Positions 36,983 to 47,945 of a stretch of 64,000 nucleotides of DNA are shown here, in pieces. This DNA is from Hydrogenophaga sp. (lineage in GTDB: Bacteria > Pseudomonadota > Gammaproteobacteria > Burkholderiales > Burkholderiaceae_C): positions 59,534-123,533 of the forward strand of contig JAEUOT010000068.1 of NCBI GenBank assembly GCA_016790705.1, written 5' to 3'. Position 1 is the first letter of the stretch. The number at the start of each line of letters is the position of its first letter. Below the pieces are notes generated by a model. The model did no database searches. It had not been told where the DNA came from and worked only from the letters and a program-made list of their open reading frames with translations. The position numbers and the translations under genes were made by a program.

Positions 36983-38682
36983 GCGGTGACTCCCGAGTTC
37001 AGATCGGTGGCCTTGGCGAGGGCAGCACGCAGACGCGGCGCATCCAGCGAGCGCCAACGGGCACAGACGTGTTGGTCGGGCCGCAACAGGTAGGCGCCGC
37101 CGTCGCTCAGGCCGTGGCGCTGGCGAAGCCGCCCTTCGGCATCCGGCAGGATCTGGTCGGCGCCCGGCACCGGCTGGCTGGCCCCGACGGCAATGACCTG
37201 CAACGACAGGCCCCGGGCGCGCAGCTCATCCACCACCGCCAGCACATCGGCCGGGATGGGGGTGTCGGTGGCGACGAGTAGCGTGAAGCGGTGATCCAGG
37301 TGATCAAGCAGGTAGTCGTCGGAACCGAGACAGACATTGCGCGGCGGCGCGCCGTGGCCCGGTCCGGTGTCGAAGCGCGCGTTGTCGTCGTCCACGGCGT
37401 TGAGCGGTGAGGCGCCGTACTCGTGCGGCCGCGAGGTGCGCCAGTGGTAGAGGGGCCCCACGAAGGGCTGGGTCAGCGACAGCGAGAGCACGGCGTCGCG
37501 CAGCAGTCGGAAACCGCGCGTGGGCGGCGTCATGAAGCGCGTGCTCTTGCCGGCCTCGTCGATGATCTCGCGCGCCGCGCCGACCCGCTCGCTGCTGTAG
37601 CTGTGCAGCAGCGCGGCCGGCACCACGCCCTTGACCACCAGCGCCAGCCGCCAGGCCAGGCCCTGCGCGTCCTGAAAGCCGGTGTTGGCACCGCGCACGC
37701 CGAAGATGGGCAGCAGGTGCCCCGCGTCGCCCACGAACAGCACCCGCCCCTGCACATAGTCGGGCAGCGTGAGGGCCCGCGCCGAGTAGACCGAGCACCA
37801 GTCCATCTCCCACGCAATGCCGGCGTGGCCGATCATCGCCAGTTGGGCGTCGATGCGCGCCTTGAGCGACTCCGGTTGGAGCGCGTCTTCTGGCGTTTCG
37901 CCAGGCGGCAACTGGTAGTCCAGCCGCCAGATGCCGTGTGGCTCGCGGTGCATCAGGATGGTGTTGCCCGGGTTCCAGTCGGGATCGAAGAAGGCCAGGC
38001 GCTCGGTCGGCAGCGGCAGATCGACGCGGATGTCGGCGATGACGAACCGGCCCTCGTAGGACGCGCCTTCGAGCTTGAGGTCCATCTGCGCGCGCACGGC
38101 GGAACGGGCGCCGTCGGCGGCCACCAGCCAGTCGGTCTTGAGCGCGTACGGGCCTTCTTCGGTGTCGACCTCCAGCGTGGCGCCCGCGCTGTCCTGTTTG
38201 AACGACAGCAGCTTGTTGCCCCAGCGCAGATCGACCAGCGGCTCGGCTTCGCAGGCCTCGACCAGGTATTGCTCCAGGTACTGCTGCTGCAGGTTGATAA
38301 GTGGGAAGAAGCGGTCGTCCGGGTCGTGCGGGTTCTCCATGCGGAACACCCGCTGGCCCCGGTAGATCGAGTTGCCGAAGCGCCACGGAAGGCCGTTTTC
38401 CGTGAGGCGGTGGGCCACACCGACCTGCTGCAGGATTTCCATCGACCGGCGGGTGAACACGATGGCGCGGCTGCCCTCGGACACTTGCCGCTCGGCCTCC
38501 AGCAACACGCAGCGCACACTCTGCTGCGCCAGCGCCAGCGCGGTCACCAGCCCGATGGGGCCGGCGCCGGCGATCACGACGGGGGCATGCTGTTCTTTCG
38601 AATGCTTCGATGGCAACCAGGCGTCGAACACCTGGTAGTCGTAATAGATCGAGCGCCGCGGCTGGGCATGGGGCTGGTGCAT
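36979..38682 (-). CDS. FAD-dependent aromatic monooxygenase (MhpA/PheA class)
   Basis: This 567-residue flavoprotein hydroxylase has VVIAGAGPIGLVTALALAQ (FAD), the DG-type motif VAADGARSAVR and GDAGHLLPIFGVRGANTGFQDA. The C-terminal 150 residues form the thioredoxin-like domain of phenol-type hydroxylases. It probably hydroxylates a phenolic or hydroxyphenyl-alkanoate substrate. It is coupled with DUF2783 and lies downstream of a LuxR-type regulator on the same strand. Confidence 0.92.
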   Translation of the reverse strand: MHQPHAQPRRSIYYDYQVFDAWLPSKHSKEQHAPVVIAGAGPIGLVTALALAQQSVRCVLLEAERQVSEGSRAIVFTRRSMEILQQVGVAHRLTENGLPWRFGNSIYRGQRVFRMENPHDPDDRFFPLINLQQQYLEQYLVEACEAEPLVDLRWGNKLLSFKQDSAGATLEVDTEEGPYALKTDWLVAADGARSAVRAQMDLKLEGASYEGRFVIADIRVDLPLPTERLAFFDPDWNPGNTILMHREPHGIWRLDYQLPPGETPEDALQPESLKARIDAQLAMIGHAGIAWEMDWCSVYSARALTLPDYVQGRVLFVGDAGHLLPIFGVRGANTGFQDAQGLAWRLALVVKGVVPAALLHSYSSERVGAAREIIDEAGKSTRFMTPPTRGFRLLRDAVLSLSLTQPFVGPLYHWRTSRPHEYGASPLNAVDDDNARFDTGPGHGAPPRNVCLGSDDYLLDHLDHRFTLLVATDTPIPADVLAVVDELRARGLSLQVIAVGASQPVPGADQILPDAEGRLRQRHGLSDGGAYLLRPDQHVCARWRSLDAPRLRAALAKATDLNSGVTA

Positions 38683-38764
38683 GGCGTGTCTCCTGTGCTG
38701 CCCCGCAGTGTAGGCAGCGCCGGTGCGCCGAATGTCCTGATTTCAGGACAACCCGGGAAAGCCC

Positions 38765-39610
38765 TCAGTCGGTCGAGTCCAGCAGCGCCGCCACCAGTTC
38801 GCGCTGCCCCGCCACGCCCAGCTTGCGATAGACGCGCTGACAGTAGGTCTGGGCGCTCGACGGCGTGAGGCCCAGACGGCTGGCCAGTGCCACGGTGTCC
38901 AGCCCGTCCATCAACGCCATCACCACGTCGCAGTCGCGTTGCGTGAGCTGCGGCCAGCGCCGCACCGCACGCGCCAGCAGCAGGCCGCGCAGATCCTGAT
39001 GCACCGCGAGGCCGGTGTGATGCAGACGCACCGCCTGCACGATCAGCGGCGCGAAAGCCTCGACCACGGCGACGGCCACGTCGTCAAACGGACCGTGTTC
39101 GGTCCCCCGATACAGGTGCACCGACAGCCAGTGCCGCCCTTCGTACAGCGCCAGCACCGCCAGCCGCTCGGCCACCTGAGGCAGCTCGTAGCAGGTGCGA
39201 CGGTAGTCGGCGTGGGCGATGTCGGCACCGGTCTGGCGATGCAGCAGGATGCGCGGCATGTCCGGCGCCGCCCGCTGCGCCGCGGCAAGTTCGGACTGCA
39301 TCACCGCCACCAGCCCGTCGAGCCGGTGGAAGCGGCTCACATAGGCCTCGGCGATCAGGGGCAGCTCCTGCGTGCGTGACCGGTCGCCGACCGCGAGCAC
39401 CGACGGCTTGCGGCCCTGTTCGAAAGCGAAGATCGTGCATTGCGCCAGCGGTGCGTGCGCACCGACCAGCCGCAACAGGTCTTCGGCCACCGCATCGCGC
39501 GCGCCCTGCCCCAGGTGGGACAGCAGCGCACTGGCCTGCGCCAGCGGCAGGTCCAGCGCGGCGGCCGGGCGGGACCCCAGCGCCCAGTGACGCGGCGATG
39601 GACGGGACAT
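38765..39610 (-). CDS. LuxR-type transcriptional regulator
   Basis: This 281-residue regulator has a C-terminal LuxR HTH (LTQRDCDVVMALMDGLDTVA, LASRLGLTPSSAQTYCQ, VYRKLGV). No known sensory domain is evident in the N-terminal 200 residues. The upstream position of the monooxygenase genes and the divergent crotonase gene at 39691 suggest control of a catabolic cluster. Confidence 0.88.
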   Translation of the reverse strand: MSRPSPRHWALGSRPAAALDLPLAQASALLSHLGQGARDAVAEDLLRLVGAHAPLAQCTIFAFEQGRKPSVLAVGDRSRTQELPLIAEAYVSRFHRLDGLVAVMQSELAAAQRAAPDMPRILLHRQTGADIAHADYRRTCYELPQVAERLAVLALYEGRHWLSVHLYRGTEHGPFDDVAVAVVEAFAPLIVQAVRLHHTGLAVHQDLRGLLLARAVRRWPQLTQRDCDVVMALMDGLDTVALASRLGLTPSSAQTYCQRVYRKLGVAGQRELVAALLDSTD

Positions 39611-39690
39611 GCGGGCCACTGTAGCGCAGGCGACGCGCCCGGCCGGTGGGCCCCGCCTAGCATGCGACCCACAACCCTCAGGAGACACGC

Positions 39691-40593
39691 ATGCCCGACT
39701 TCAGCACCCTGCGCATTGCCCCCGACCCCCACCAGCCGCGCATCGCCCGCCTGCTGCTCAACCGGCCCGAACGCTACAACGCGATCAACGACGAGATGCC
39801 CAGGGAGATCCGTATGGCGGTCGAGTGGGCCAACGCCCAGCCGGAGATCCACGTCATCGTGGTCGAGGGCGCCGGCAAGGGTTTCTGCGGCGGCTACGAC
39901 CTGGGCGAAACCGCCGCCGAAATGATCGAACACCCCTGTCAGCAGGAGTCCAGTCCCTGGGACCCGATGGTCGACTACGCCTTCATGAAGCGCAACACCG
40001 AGGACTTCATGAGCCTCTGGCGCTCGGCCAAACCCACCATCGCCAAGGTGCACGGCGCGGCTGTGGCCGGCGGCAGCGACATCGCAATGTGCTGCGACCT
40101 GCTGGTGATGGCCGACGACGCCCGCATCGGCTACATGCCCACGCGCGTCTGGGGCTGCCCGACCACGGCGATGTGGACCTACCGCCTCGGGCCCCTGCGC
40201 GCCAAGCAACTGATGTTCACCGGCGACGTCATCGACGGCCGCACCGCCGCCGACTGGGGGCTGGCCAACGAGGCGGTGCCGGCGGACCGGCTCGAAGACG
40301 CCGTGATGCGACTGGCCCAGCGGATCGCCGGCGTGCCTTCGTCGCACCTGGCCATGCACAAGCTGGTGGTCAACCAGGCCTTGCTCTCCATGGGCCTGGA
40401 GCAGACCCAGATGTTCGCCACCGTGTTCGACGGCATCACGCGCCACAACCCGGAGGGTCTCTGGTTCCGGCGCTACGCACAAGAACAGGGCTTCAAGGCG
40501 GCCGTGCAATGGCGCGATGGCGGAGAACCGATTCCGGAGGGCGACGCGGCCCGTGCGCTGATCCGGGAGATGGACGCCCGACGGACTCGGTGA
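39691..40593 (+). CDS. Enoyl-CoA hydratase/crotonase family protein
   Basis: This 300-residue crotonase has the oxyanion-hole segments [11 protein letters not shown] and [19 protein letters not shown]. The region after the second oxyanion hole reads [11 protein letters not shown], with no glutamate at the second catalytic position, so it is probably a hydrolase or isomerase variant. Its 300 residues are 30-40 more than typical. It is divergent from the LuxR-type gene. Confidence 0.88.
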   Translation: MPDFSTLRIAPDPHQPRIARLLLNRPERYNAINDEMPREIRMAVEWANAQPEIHVIVVEGAGKGFCGGYDLGETAAEMIEHPCQQESSPWDPMVDYAFMKRNTEDFMSLWRSAKPTIAKVHGAAVAGGSDIAMCCDLLVMADDARIGYMPTRVWGCPTTAMWTYRLGPLRAKQLMFTGDVIDGRTAADWGLANEAVPADRLEDAVMRLAQRIAGVPSSHLAMHKLVVNQALLSMGLEQTQMFATVFDGITRHNPEGLWFRRYAQEQGFKAAVQWRDGGEPIPEGDAARALIREMDARRTR

Positions 40594-40726
40594 ACGACGC
40601 GACGGCGGATGCAACAGCCGCAACCAGACGTACGGTTCATCTCGTTACCCATCTTACGGAAGCAACCCGGATGTAAGCCGCATGGCCCGTAGCATGAACG
40701 CTCCACTTTCAGAAGGAGCTCCTCGC

Positions 40727-41275
40727 ATGGCACTGCATTTCGGCAAACGCGACAACGAACCCAACACACCGCTCAACTCGTCGGTCAACACCCCCCGCTA
40801 CGGCGCCAGCGCCGGCCACAACGGTTCTTCCGCATCCAGCAGCAGCGCATCGGCCGACAACCGGACCACCTCGACGGCGAGCGCAAGCGCTGCCGCTGAG
40901 GGCGGCAGCAAGCTGACCGTCGGACCGAACATCAAGCTCAAGGGCGTGGAGATCACCGACTGCGACACCTTGGTGGTGGAAGGCCTGGTGGAGGCAACGA
41001 TGGACTCGCGCGTGATCCAGATCGCGCAGCAAGGTGCCTTCAAGGGCTCGGCGGAAATCGACATCGCCGAAATCCATGGCGTGTTCGACGGCAGCCTCAC
41101 GGTCCGCCAGAAGCTGGTGATCTATGCCTCTGGCAAGGTCACCGGCAAGATCCGCTACGGCAAGGTCGTGATCGAAGAAGGCGGTCAGCTTTCGGGCGAC
41201 ATCGAGTGCTCGATCGCCACACCGGGCGCCAAGTCGTCGACCCCTGCCAAACCGTCGATGGCGCTGGCCGCCTGA
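40727..41275 (+). CDS. Bactofilin family cytoskeletal protein
   Basis: This 182-residue protein carries the bactofilin domain: a right-handed beta helix from about residue 65 (VGPNIKLKGVEITDCDTLVVEGLVEA ... in repeated short strands), flanked by Ser/Ala/Thr-rich disordered tails. The ATG at 40727 has AAGGAG eight bases upstream. Bactofilins polymerise without nucleotide and organise envelope or polysaccharide machinery; it is followed by ExeA-like and glycan genes. Confidence 0.92.
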   Translation: MALHFGKRDNEPNTPLNSSVNTPRYGASAGHNGSSASSSSASADNRTTSTASASAAAEGGSKLTVGPNIKLKGVEITDCDTLVVEGLVEATMDSRVIQIAQQGAFKGSAEIDIAEIHGVFDGSLTVRQKLVIYASGKVTGKIRYGKVVIEEGGQLSGDIECSIATPGAKSSTPAKPSMALAA

Positions 41276-41323
41276 GGACATTGAATTGACCGACGCGGTG
41301 GCGGCGCCCGCTATGCTTGGCGC

Positions 41324-42943
41324 ATGTACACCGCGTTCTTTGGTCTGCAGCGCGATCCCTTCACAATCTCGCCCGACCCGCGTTTCCTGTTCCTCAGCGA
41401 ACGCCATCGCGAAGCGCTGGCGCACCTGCTGTATGGCGCCCAGGGGGCGGGCGGCTTCGTGCTGCTCACCGGCGACGTCGGCACCGGAAAGACCACGGTG
41501 TGCCGGCGCTTCCTCGACGAAGCCCCGAGCCGGAGCCGTCTCGCCTACATCTTCAACCCTCGCCTGAGCGTCACCGAGCTGTTGCACAGCGTCGCCGACG
41601 AGTTCGGCTACGCCGTCCCTTCCGCCGAGGGGCGCGAACCGACGGTCAAGGAACTGGTCGACCCGCTCAACCGATTCCTGCTCGACGCCCACGCGTCCAG
41701 ACACAACCCGATCCTGATCATCGATGAGGCGCAGAACCTCTCGCCCGATGTGCTTGAGCAGTTGCGTCTGCTGACGAACCTCGAAACCAACGAACGCAAG
41801 CTGCTGCAGATCGTGCTGATCGGGCAACCCGAGCTGCGAGAGATCCTTGCCCGCCCGGGCCTGGAACAGCTCGCCCAGCGCATCGTGGCCCGCTTCCACC
41901 TCGGTCCGCTGGACCCCGCCGACACCAACCGGTACATCCGCCACCGGCTCAAGGTCGCAGGCCACCAGGGGCCGCTGCCCTTCGAAGCCCGTGCGCTGCG
42001 CCGCATCCATCAGCGCACCGCAGGGGTTCCCCGTCGCATCAACCTGCTGTGCGGGCGGGCCATGCTGGGAGCCTACGCGCAGGGCCGGCGCACCATCGAT
42101 ACCGCCACGGTGGACCGGGCGGCTGCCGAGGTGTTCGGCGACTCGCCTCCTGCGGTATCCCGCAGCCGGACTGCCGCCCTGCTCGGACTCGGCGTACTGG
42201 CCGGTGTGGCGATCTCGGTCGCAGCCTTCCTTGCCTTGCGCCCGGCCACGCCGGTCGCCGCCGCAGCAGCCGCTCCAGCCCCCGTGGCCACTTCTTTGCC
42301 TGCGCCGCCCGCGCCCGCGCTGACGCCCCCTCCACCCAGCCCTCCTCCCGCGCCGCCGCGCGCCACCGATCTGATCGCGAAAGAGGACGCCGGCTGGCGA
42401 ACCATCGGCCCGCGCTGGGGCCTGCCGGCTGACACGGCGCAGCCATGTGCGACAGCGCTCGAACTGGGACTGCAGTGCTACCGCACCTCGCGCATGACCT
42501 GGCACGGCATGCGACAAATGGATCGGCCGGCCCTGCTGCGGCTGCAACTGCCCGATGGCAATGGCTACGCGGTGCTGGAGGGCATGAGCGGGGATCGCGT
42601 GCGCCTGGCGGCCGGTGAGCATCGCTGGGATCTGGATACAGGCGCGCTTGCCAAGGTCTGGCGCGGCGACTACCTCTCGCTCTGGCGCACACCTCCGGGC
42701 CAGCGCGGCATCCTGTCCGACGGCATGCGCGGCAGCGCCGCGCGCTGGACCGACAATCGGCTGCTGGCACTGCAACAACGCGGTGCGCTGGACGCGGACG
42801 CGGATTCGCTCGCCAAACGGGTCGAAGCCTTCCAGCGCGCGAATGGCCTCGACGTCGACGGCCGCGCCAGCCCGACCACCCTCATCCTGCTCAACCGGGC
42901 CAGCGGCATCGACGAGCCCCGCCTGTCCACCGTGCTTCCCTGA
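41324..42943 (+). CDS. ExeA/GspA-like AAA ATPase with peptidoglycan-binding domain
   Basis: This 539-residue protein has the ExeA start MYTAFFGLQRDPF, Walker A GDVGTGKTT at 50-58, Walker B ILIIDEAQN with Asp134-Glu135, and a membrane segment at about 285-305. A Pro/Ala linker, a C39-peptidase-like domain and a peptidoglycan-binding repeat (RVEAFQRANGLDVDGRASPTT) follow. ExeA with ExeB positions secretion machinery in the wall. The GspB gene follows after six bases. Confidence 0.92.
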   Translation: MYTAFFGLQRDPFTISPDPRFLFLSERHREALAHLLYGAQGAGGFVLLTGDVGTGKTTVCRRFLDEAPSRSRLAYIFNPRLSVTELLHSVADEFGYAVPSAEGREPTVKELVDPLNRFLLDAHASRHNPILIIDEAQNLSPDVLEQLRLLTNLETNERKLLQIVLIGQPELREILARPGLEQLAQRIVARFHLGPLDPADTNRYIRHRLKVAGHQGPLPFEARALRRIHQRTAGVPRRINLLCGRAMLGAYAQGRRTIDTATVDRAAAEVFGDSPPAVSRSRTAALLGLGVLAGVAISVAAFLALRPATPVAAAAAAPAPVATSLPAPPAPALTPPPPSPPPAPPRATDLIAKEDAGWRTIGPRWGLPADTAQPCATALELGLQCYRTSRMTWHGMRQMDRPALLRLQLPDGNGYAVLEGMSGDRVRLAAGEHRWDLDTGALAKVWRGDYLSLWRTPPGQRGILSDGMRGSAARWTDNRLLALQQRGALDADADSLAKRVEAFQRANGLDVDGRASPTTLILLNRASGIDEPRLSTVLP

Positions 42944-42949
42944 TCGCCC

Positions 42950-43798
42950 ATGTCCTACATCCTCGATGCCCTCAAACGCGCCGACGCCGAGCGCTCGAAC
43001 AGCCAGCCTGCCGGGCAAGGGCAGGAGGCCTCTGCGGGGCGCCTGTCGCCGGCCATCGCCTCCCGCAGCGCCGCCAATCGGCCGGTGCTGGTGGTCACAG
43101 CGGCGCTGCTGCTGTGCGCCGCGCTGGCCGCGTGGTGGGTCTTGCGACCTGCGGAACCTGCCAGCGGCACACGCCCTCCCGTCGGCGTCACCACCCCACC
43201 CGGCGCGCCGGCCGCAATGGCACCGGAGGCCAGACCGACGGCCCAGGTGACCACCTCGCCCGGTTCGGGAGCGGCGCTGCCGGCGGCCAACGCCGGCCCG
43301 CAAATGCCCGGCAAGGCACCTCCCATGGTCGGCCCCCCGCTGCCTTCGGCCCGCGTGCTCGCGCCCGCATCGCCTCCGTTTGAAGGGCCTGCACCGGTCC
43401 GTCCCCGCCCGACGCCCACACCCGACACCCAGGTGGCGAACAACACGGCGGGCGCGGCCTCGGAGCCGATCGTGATGGCCCCCGGCGCCGCGCCCGCCCC
43501 AGGCGTGCCGGCGGCACCGCCTGCCCTTCCTGTGACCGGCCCCGCGCCCACCCCTTCCCTCCCGGCATACGCACCTTCGCCGTCCGCGGCGCCCAGCGCT
43601 CCGCCCCAATCGGGCGACGGCAGCATCAAGGTCAGCGGGGCGTCCTACTCCGCCAATCCGGCGCACAGGCTGCTGATCGTCAATGGCAACCTGGTCAAGG
43701 AAGGCCAGGAGGTGGGGCCGGGCGTGATACTGGAAGTCATCAGCCCCCACAGCGCTGTCTTCAACCGTCGAGGCACCCGATTCAACGTCAACTACTGA
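42950..43798 (+). CDS. GspB/ExeB-like type II secretion assembly protein
   Basis: This 282-residue protein begins MSYILDALKRADAERS, the GspB signature, with a membrane segment at about 40-62, a Pro/Ala-rich periplasmic linker and a C-terminal fold (SIKVSGASYSANPAHRLLIVN, GVILEVISPHSAVF) typical of GspB. It is the partner of the upstream ExeA. Confidence 0.9.
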   Translation: MSYILDALKRADAERSNSQPAGQGQEASAGRLSPAIASRSAANRPVLVVTAALLLCAALAAWWVLRPAEPASGTRPPVGVTTPPGAPAAMAPEARPTAQVTTSPGSGAALPAANAGPQMPGKAPPMVGPPLPSARVLAPASPPFEGPAPVRPRPTPTPDTQVANNTAGAASEPIVMAPGAAPAPGVPAAPPALPVTGPAPTPSLPAYAPSPSAAPSAPPQSGDGSIKVSGASYSANPAHRLLIVNGNLVKEGQEVGPGVILEVISPHSAVFNRRGTRFNVNY

Positions 43799-43849
43799 CG
43801 CCGGGATGGCCTTGCAATTCGTTACATTGAAGGTATTCTTTAGAACTAC

Positions 43850-45403
43850 ATGAATACCGACACCACGCCAGACAAAGACCGCGACACCGTCACCCAACTG
43901 CTCGATGCCCTCGAAGGCGGCGCACGGCTGACGGTGCTGACGCGGAACACGCAGGGACCTACGGCCAAACTCTCACAGGACGTGCTCGACGGGTTGCCCG
44001 AGCGGTCGCAAGCCGCTGTCATCGGGTCGCCCCGGCTGAGCCTGACCGACTTCCTGCACCGTGCCTGCGATGCCTTGGGTGCGCCGGTCCCGCCCGATGA
44101 CCACTCGATCACCTCATTGCAGAACGCCCTGCATCGCCATGTGGGTCAGCGCCCGCAGGAGCGTCCGCTGCTGATCCTCGACGAGGCGCAGGACGCCCCG
44201 TTCTATGTGCTGTGGCAACTGATGGCGCTGGCCGAGCCGAAAGACGCCGCCAGCCGTCCGATCCAGGTGGTGCTGGTGGGCCAGCCTGGTCTGGAAGAGG
44301 TGCTCGGTCGCCCCGAGATGGCGCCGCTGATTCCCCGCATCGACGCTCGCTGCCGGCTGGATGTCTGGCCCGCCCCGCTGGCGGCAGAGCCCGCAGCGCC
44401 GCCGGATGCAGTGCCGGAGGACGCTTCGCAGTTGGCGCCGGAGGCCGAACCGGCCAGGGCCGCCAAGGAGGCGGCGGCTCCTGTGCCGCGGGCCAAGGTC
44501 AGCAAGCCCGCTTCCTCCCGACGTCCCGGTGCCCTGTGGCTGGGCGTCGTGGGCCTGACCGCCGTGATCGCCGCCGTGGCCCTGTGGCAGCCCGAATGGC
44601 TCGGGTCGGCAACGCCCGCTCCCCAGGCCGTGCGCCCGACCACGCCTGCGCCGGCCGCGCCCGCTGTCGCGGCGGTTGCACCACCTCCCGTGGCGTCTGC
44701 CCCTTCGCCGGAAGCCGCTCCCGCACCAGCGCCTGTCGCCGCCGCGCCTGCACCAGTTGCACCCGCGCCGGCGGCGGCGCCCGAACCGACTCCCCCCAGC
44801 CCGCCGCCGGCCCTGAGCGAACTGGTCGACGACGCTGCGGCCACCTGGGGCGTGCTGGCTGCGCGCTGGAACGCCAGGCTCACGACCGACAAGCCATGCG
44901 AAGAGGCACTCGAACACCTGCTGCAGTGCTATCGCCGACCGGACATGACAGTCGCCATGCTGCGGCAGTTCGACCGCCCCGGTCTGGTCGAGCTCAAGGC
45001 CGACGGCCAGACGCGCTGGGTGCATCTGCAGGCAATGGCGGGAGACACGGTGACCCTGTCCTCGACCGGCCGGACCTGGACCCTGCCGATGGCGGCGTTC
45101 ACCGCCCAGTGGAGCGGCGCGTACTCGACCCTGTGGCGCCTGCCGCCCGGGCAGAACAGCAAGGTGTTCACCGCCCTGCCCGACACGCCGGCCGGTCAGT
45201 GGCTCGACCAGCAGCTCAAACAACTGCAAGCCAGTGGCAAGCTCGCCGCCAGCGAGGATTCGCTGGCCGCCCGGGTGTCCGCGCTGCAGAAAGCCCAGCA
45301 ATGGCCGGTCGACGGCAAGGCGCTCCCGACCGTGCTGCTGCTGGTCAACCGTCTGGCGGACGTGCCCGAGCCGCGGCTGCTCACGGCACCCGGCGGCCGC
45401 TAA
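43850..45403 (+). CDS. Second ExeA-like protein lacking Walker A
   Basis: This 517-residue protein is related to the ExeA at 41324: Walker [10 protein letters not shown] with Asp111-Glu112, a Q-P-G-L-E motif ([10 protein letters not shown]), a membrane segment at 228-246, a Pro/Ala linker, the C39-like domain ([24 protein letters not shown]) and a peptidoglycan-binding end ([21 protein letters not shown]). Where ExeA has GDVGTGKTT, this protein reads [12 protein letters not shown], without the P-loop lysine pattern, so ATP hydrolysis is doubtful. It probably acts as a regulatory or structural partner of the active ExeA. Confidence 0.88.
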   Translation: MNTDTTPDKDRDTVTQLLDALEGGARLTVLTRNTQGPTAKLSQDVLDGLPERSQAAVIGSPRLSLTDFLHRACDALGAPVPPDDHSITSLQNALHRHVGQRPQERPLLILDEAQDAPFYVLWQLMALAEPKDAASRPIQVVLVGQPGLEEVLGRPEMAPLIPRIDARCRLDVWPAPLAAEPAAPPDAVPEDASQLAPEAEPARAAKEAAAPVPRAKVSKPASSRRPGALWLGVVGLTAVIAAVALWQPEWLGSATPAPQAVRPTTPAPAAPAVAAVAPPPVASAPSPEAAPAPAPVAAAPAPVAPAPAAAPEPTPPSPPPALSELVDDAAATWGVLAARWNARLTTDKPCEEALEHLLQCYRRPDMTVAMLRQFDRPGLVELKADGQTRWVHLQAMAGDTVTLSSTGRTWTLPMAAFTAQWSGAYSTLWRLPPGQNSKVFTALPDTPAGQWLDQQLKQLQASGKLAASEDSLAARVSALQKAQQWPVDGKALPTVLLLVNRLADVPEPRLLTAPGGR

Positions 45404-45515
45404 CCCTTCCGGGCGGACGGCGCGTAAGGAAATCCTTGCGCTCCACCGTCCGGGAATCCCCTATGAAACCGGCGACAATTGCGGGTTTGTTTCCACCCGC
45501 ATTCCGGAGCCCTGC

Positions 45516-46468
<953 letters not shown>

Positions 46469-46472
<4 letters not shown>

Positions 46473-46534
46473 GCACCGCACGGCCGCCCGAAGGGGCTCG
46501 CAACGCAGTCCGCAGGACGGAGAGTTTCCAATGA
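46469..46534 (+). CDS. 21-codon leader-like ORF overlapping both neighbours (possible coupling ORF)
   Basis: A 21-residue frame ([21 protein letters not shown] is its translation in parts MSTARPPEG and ARNAVRRTE) starts within the ATGA overlap with the UXS stop and ends with TGA overlapping the ATG of the next gene. It lies wholly inside a repeat also present at 47493. It may only pass ribosomes through the gap. There is no evidence that a stable peptide is made. Confidence 0.35.
46482..46524. repeat. Junction repeat, copy 1
   Basis: The stretch beginning GGCCGCCC and containing GCTCGCAACGCAGTCCGCAGG is about 80 percent identical to the stretch at 47493-47536 (GCTCGCACCGCAGCCCGCAGG). It is the 58-base junction between the UXS and glycosyltransferase genes. 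Confidence 0.6.
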
Positions 46535-47481
46535 CCCAGATCCAGCACGACGTCGTCATCGTCACCCCGGTCTACGAAGACCAGGAGGCCAGTGCCCGTC
46601 TGTTCCAGGAGCTGGTCAAGGAGCTCGGTCAGCGGGTGTTCGTGATCGCCGTCGACGACGGTTCGGTGCGCCAGCCGCTGGACATCGCCAGCCTGCGCGC
46701 GGCCGGTGTGGATGGCGTGGTGCTCAAGCTGCGCCGCAACGTCGGCCACCAGCGCGCCATCGCGATCGGCCTGGGCTACGCCGACGAGAAGCTGCTGCCG
46801 CACCAGAAGGTCGTGGTGATGGACTCCGACGGCGAGGACCTGCCCTCGACCATCCCGGCGCTGCTGGCCCAGCTGGACAACCCCTCCATCGACGTGGTGG
46901 TCGCACAGCGCAAGAGCCGCGTCGAGACGCTCAGGTTCAAGGCCTTCTATCAGGTCTACAAGCGCTTCTTCAGCATGATGACCGGCCGCCCAATCAGCTT
47001 CGGCAACTTCATGGCGCTCAAACCGGCCGCCGTGCGCCGCCTGGTCGCCATGCAGGAGCTGCCGATCCACGTGGCGGCGGCCGTGCTGGCTTCCAAGCTG
47101 CGCACCGGCATCTGCCCGCTGGACCGCGGTCCGCGTTACGCCGGCCAGTCCAAGATGAACTTCGTCGGCCTCGCGTTGCACGGCTTCAAAGCGCTGATGG
47201 TGTTCGCCGAGGACGTGCTGGTGCGCGTGGGAATCTTCAGCGCCGGCTTGGCCGTGCTGTCGATCGGCGGCTCCGCGCTGGCGATCCTGCTCAAGCTGTT
47301 CGGCTACTCCACCCCCGGCTGGTTCTCGATCGCGCTGGGTGTGCTGCTGCTGATCTTCCTGCAGACCGGCGCGCTGGCGCTGATGACGCTGATGCTCACC
47401 GGTGTGATGCGCAGCGGCTCCGTGGTCACCGCCGTCGCCCACCGCGAGTTCATCGCCGAGGTGATCGAGACGAACGCATGA
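46531..47481 (+). CDS. Glycosyltransferase family 2 (polyprenyl-phosphate type)
   Basis: This 316-residue enzyme begins QIQHDVVIVTPVYEDQEAS, has AVDDGS and MDSDGEDLP (the D-x-D) and ends with two membrane segments (LAVLSIGGSALAILLKLFG; IALGVLLLIFLQTGALALMTL). This is the DPM1/GtrB/ArnC layout: it transfers a sugar from a nucleotide to a polyprenyl phosphate in the inner membrane. The next gene is GtrA, the likely flippase partner. Confidence 0.9.
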   Translation: MTQIQHDVVIVTPVYEDQEASARLFQELVKELGQRVFVIAVDDGSVRQPLDIASLRAAGVDGVVLKLRRNVGHQRAIAIGLGYADEKLLPHQKVVVMDSDGEDLPSTIPALLAQLDNPSIDVVVAQRKSRVETLRFKAFYQVYKRFFSMMTGRPISFGNFMALKPAAVRRLVAMQELPIHVAAAVLASKLRTGICPLDRGPRYAGQSKMNFVGLALHGFKALMVFAEDVLVRVGIFSAGLAVLSIGGSALAILLKLFGYSTPGWFSIALGVLLLIFLQTGALALMTLMLTGVMRSGSVVTAVAHREFIAEVIETNA

Positions 47482-47945
47482 GCGCTGCGCCGGGCCGCCC
47501 CCAGGAAAGCTCGCACCGCAGCCCGCAGGGCGACGGTACGCCCGTGAGCGCCACCGTGTCGTCGCACAAGGCCGAGGTCGTCCGCTACATCGTCAACGGC
47601 CTGGCGGCCACGGCCGTGCACTACGGCGTGCTCACCTTCAACCTCAAGGTCCTCGGCTTCGGCTCCGCCGGGCTGGCCAACCTCTGTGCGGCGGTGTTCG
47701 GCATCGCCGCCTCATTCCTCGGCAGCCGTTATTACGTCTTCGCGGGTTCTGCGCGCCAGCCCTGGTTGCCGCAGGCCATCAAGTTCAGCGGGATGTATGG
47801 CGCCATCGCCGTGCTGCACGGCATCGTGCTGTGGGTCTGGACCGACCGGCTGGGCCTGGACTACCGGCTCGGCTTTGTGATCGCGACCGGCCTGCAGGTG
47901 TCCCTGAGCTACCTCGGCAACAAGTTTCTCGTGTTCAAGACATGA
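47478..47945 (+). CDS. GtrA-family membrane protein
   Basis: This 155-residue protein has four hydrophobic segments and the GtrA motif SYLGNKFLVF at its end, plus RYIVNGLAATAVHYG near residue 36. GtrA proteins are proposed flippases of polyprenyl-linked sugars. The start ATG overlaps the glycosyltransferase stop by four bases. Residues 6-20 are encoded by a junction repeat, so the natural start could be GTG 47544. Confidence 0.88.
   Translation: MSAAPGRPQESSHRSPQGDGTPVSATVSSHKAEVVRYIVNGLAATAVHYGVLTFNLKVLGFGSAGLANLCAAVFGIAASFLGSRYYVFAGSARQPWLPQAIKFSGMYGAIAVLHGIVLWVWTDRLGLDYRLGFVIATGLQVSLSYLGNKFLVFKT
47493..47536. repeat. Junction repeat, copy 2 (inside gtrA-like 5' end)
   Basis: This second copy lies 15 bases after the ATGA junction and thus encodes part of the N-terminal tail of the GtrA-like protein. 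It differs from copy 1 by a few substitutions and short indels. Confidence 0.6.

Noticed and set aside
40709-43897. 1062-codon minus-strand frame across bactofilin, ExeA and GspB
   Set aside because: It is a low-complexity Arg/Gly/Val-rich shadow of three well-supported plus-strand genes, produced by high GC content at third positions.
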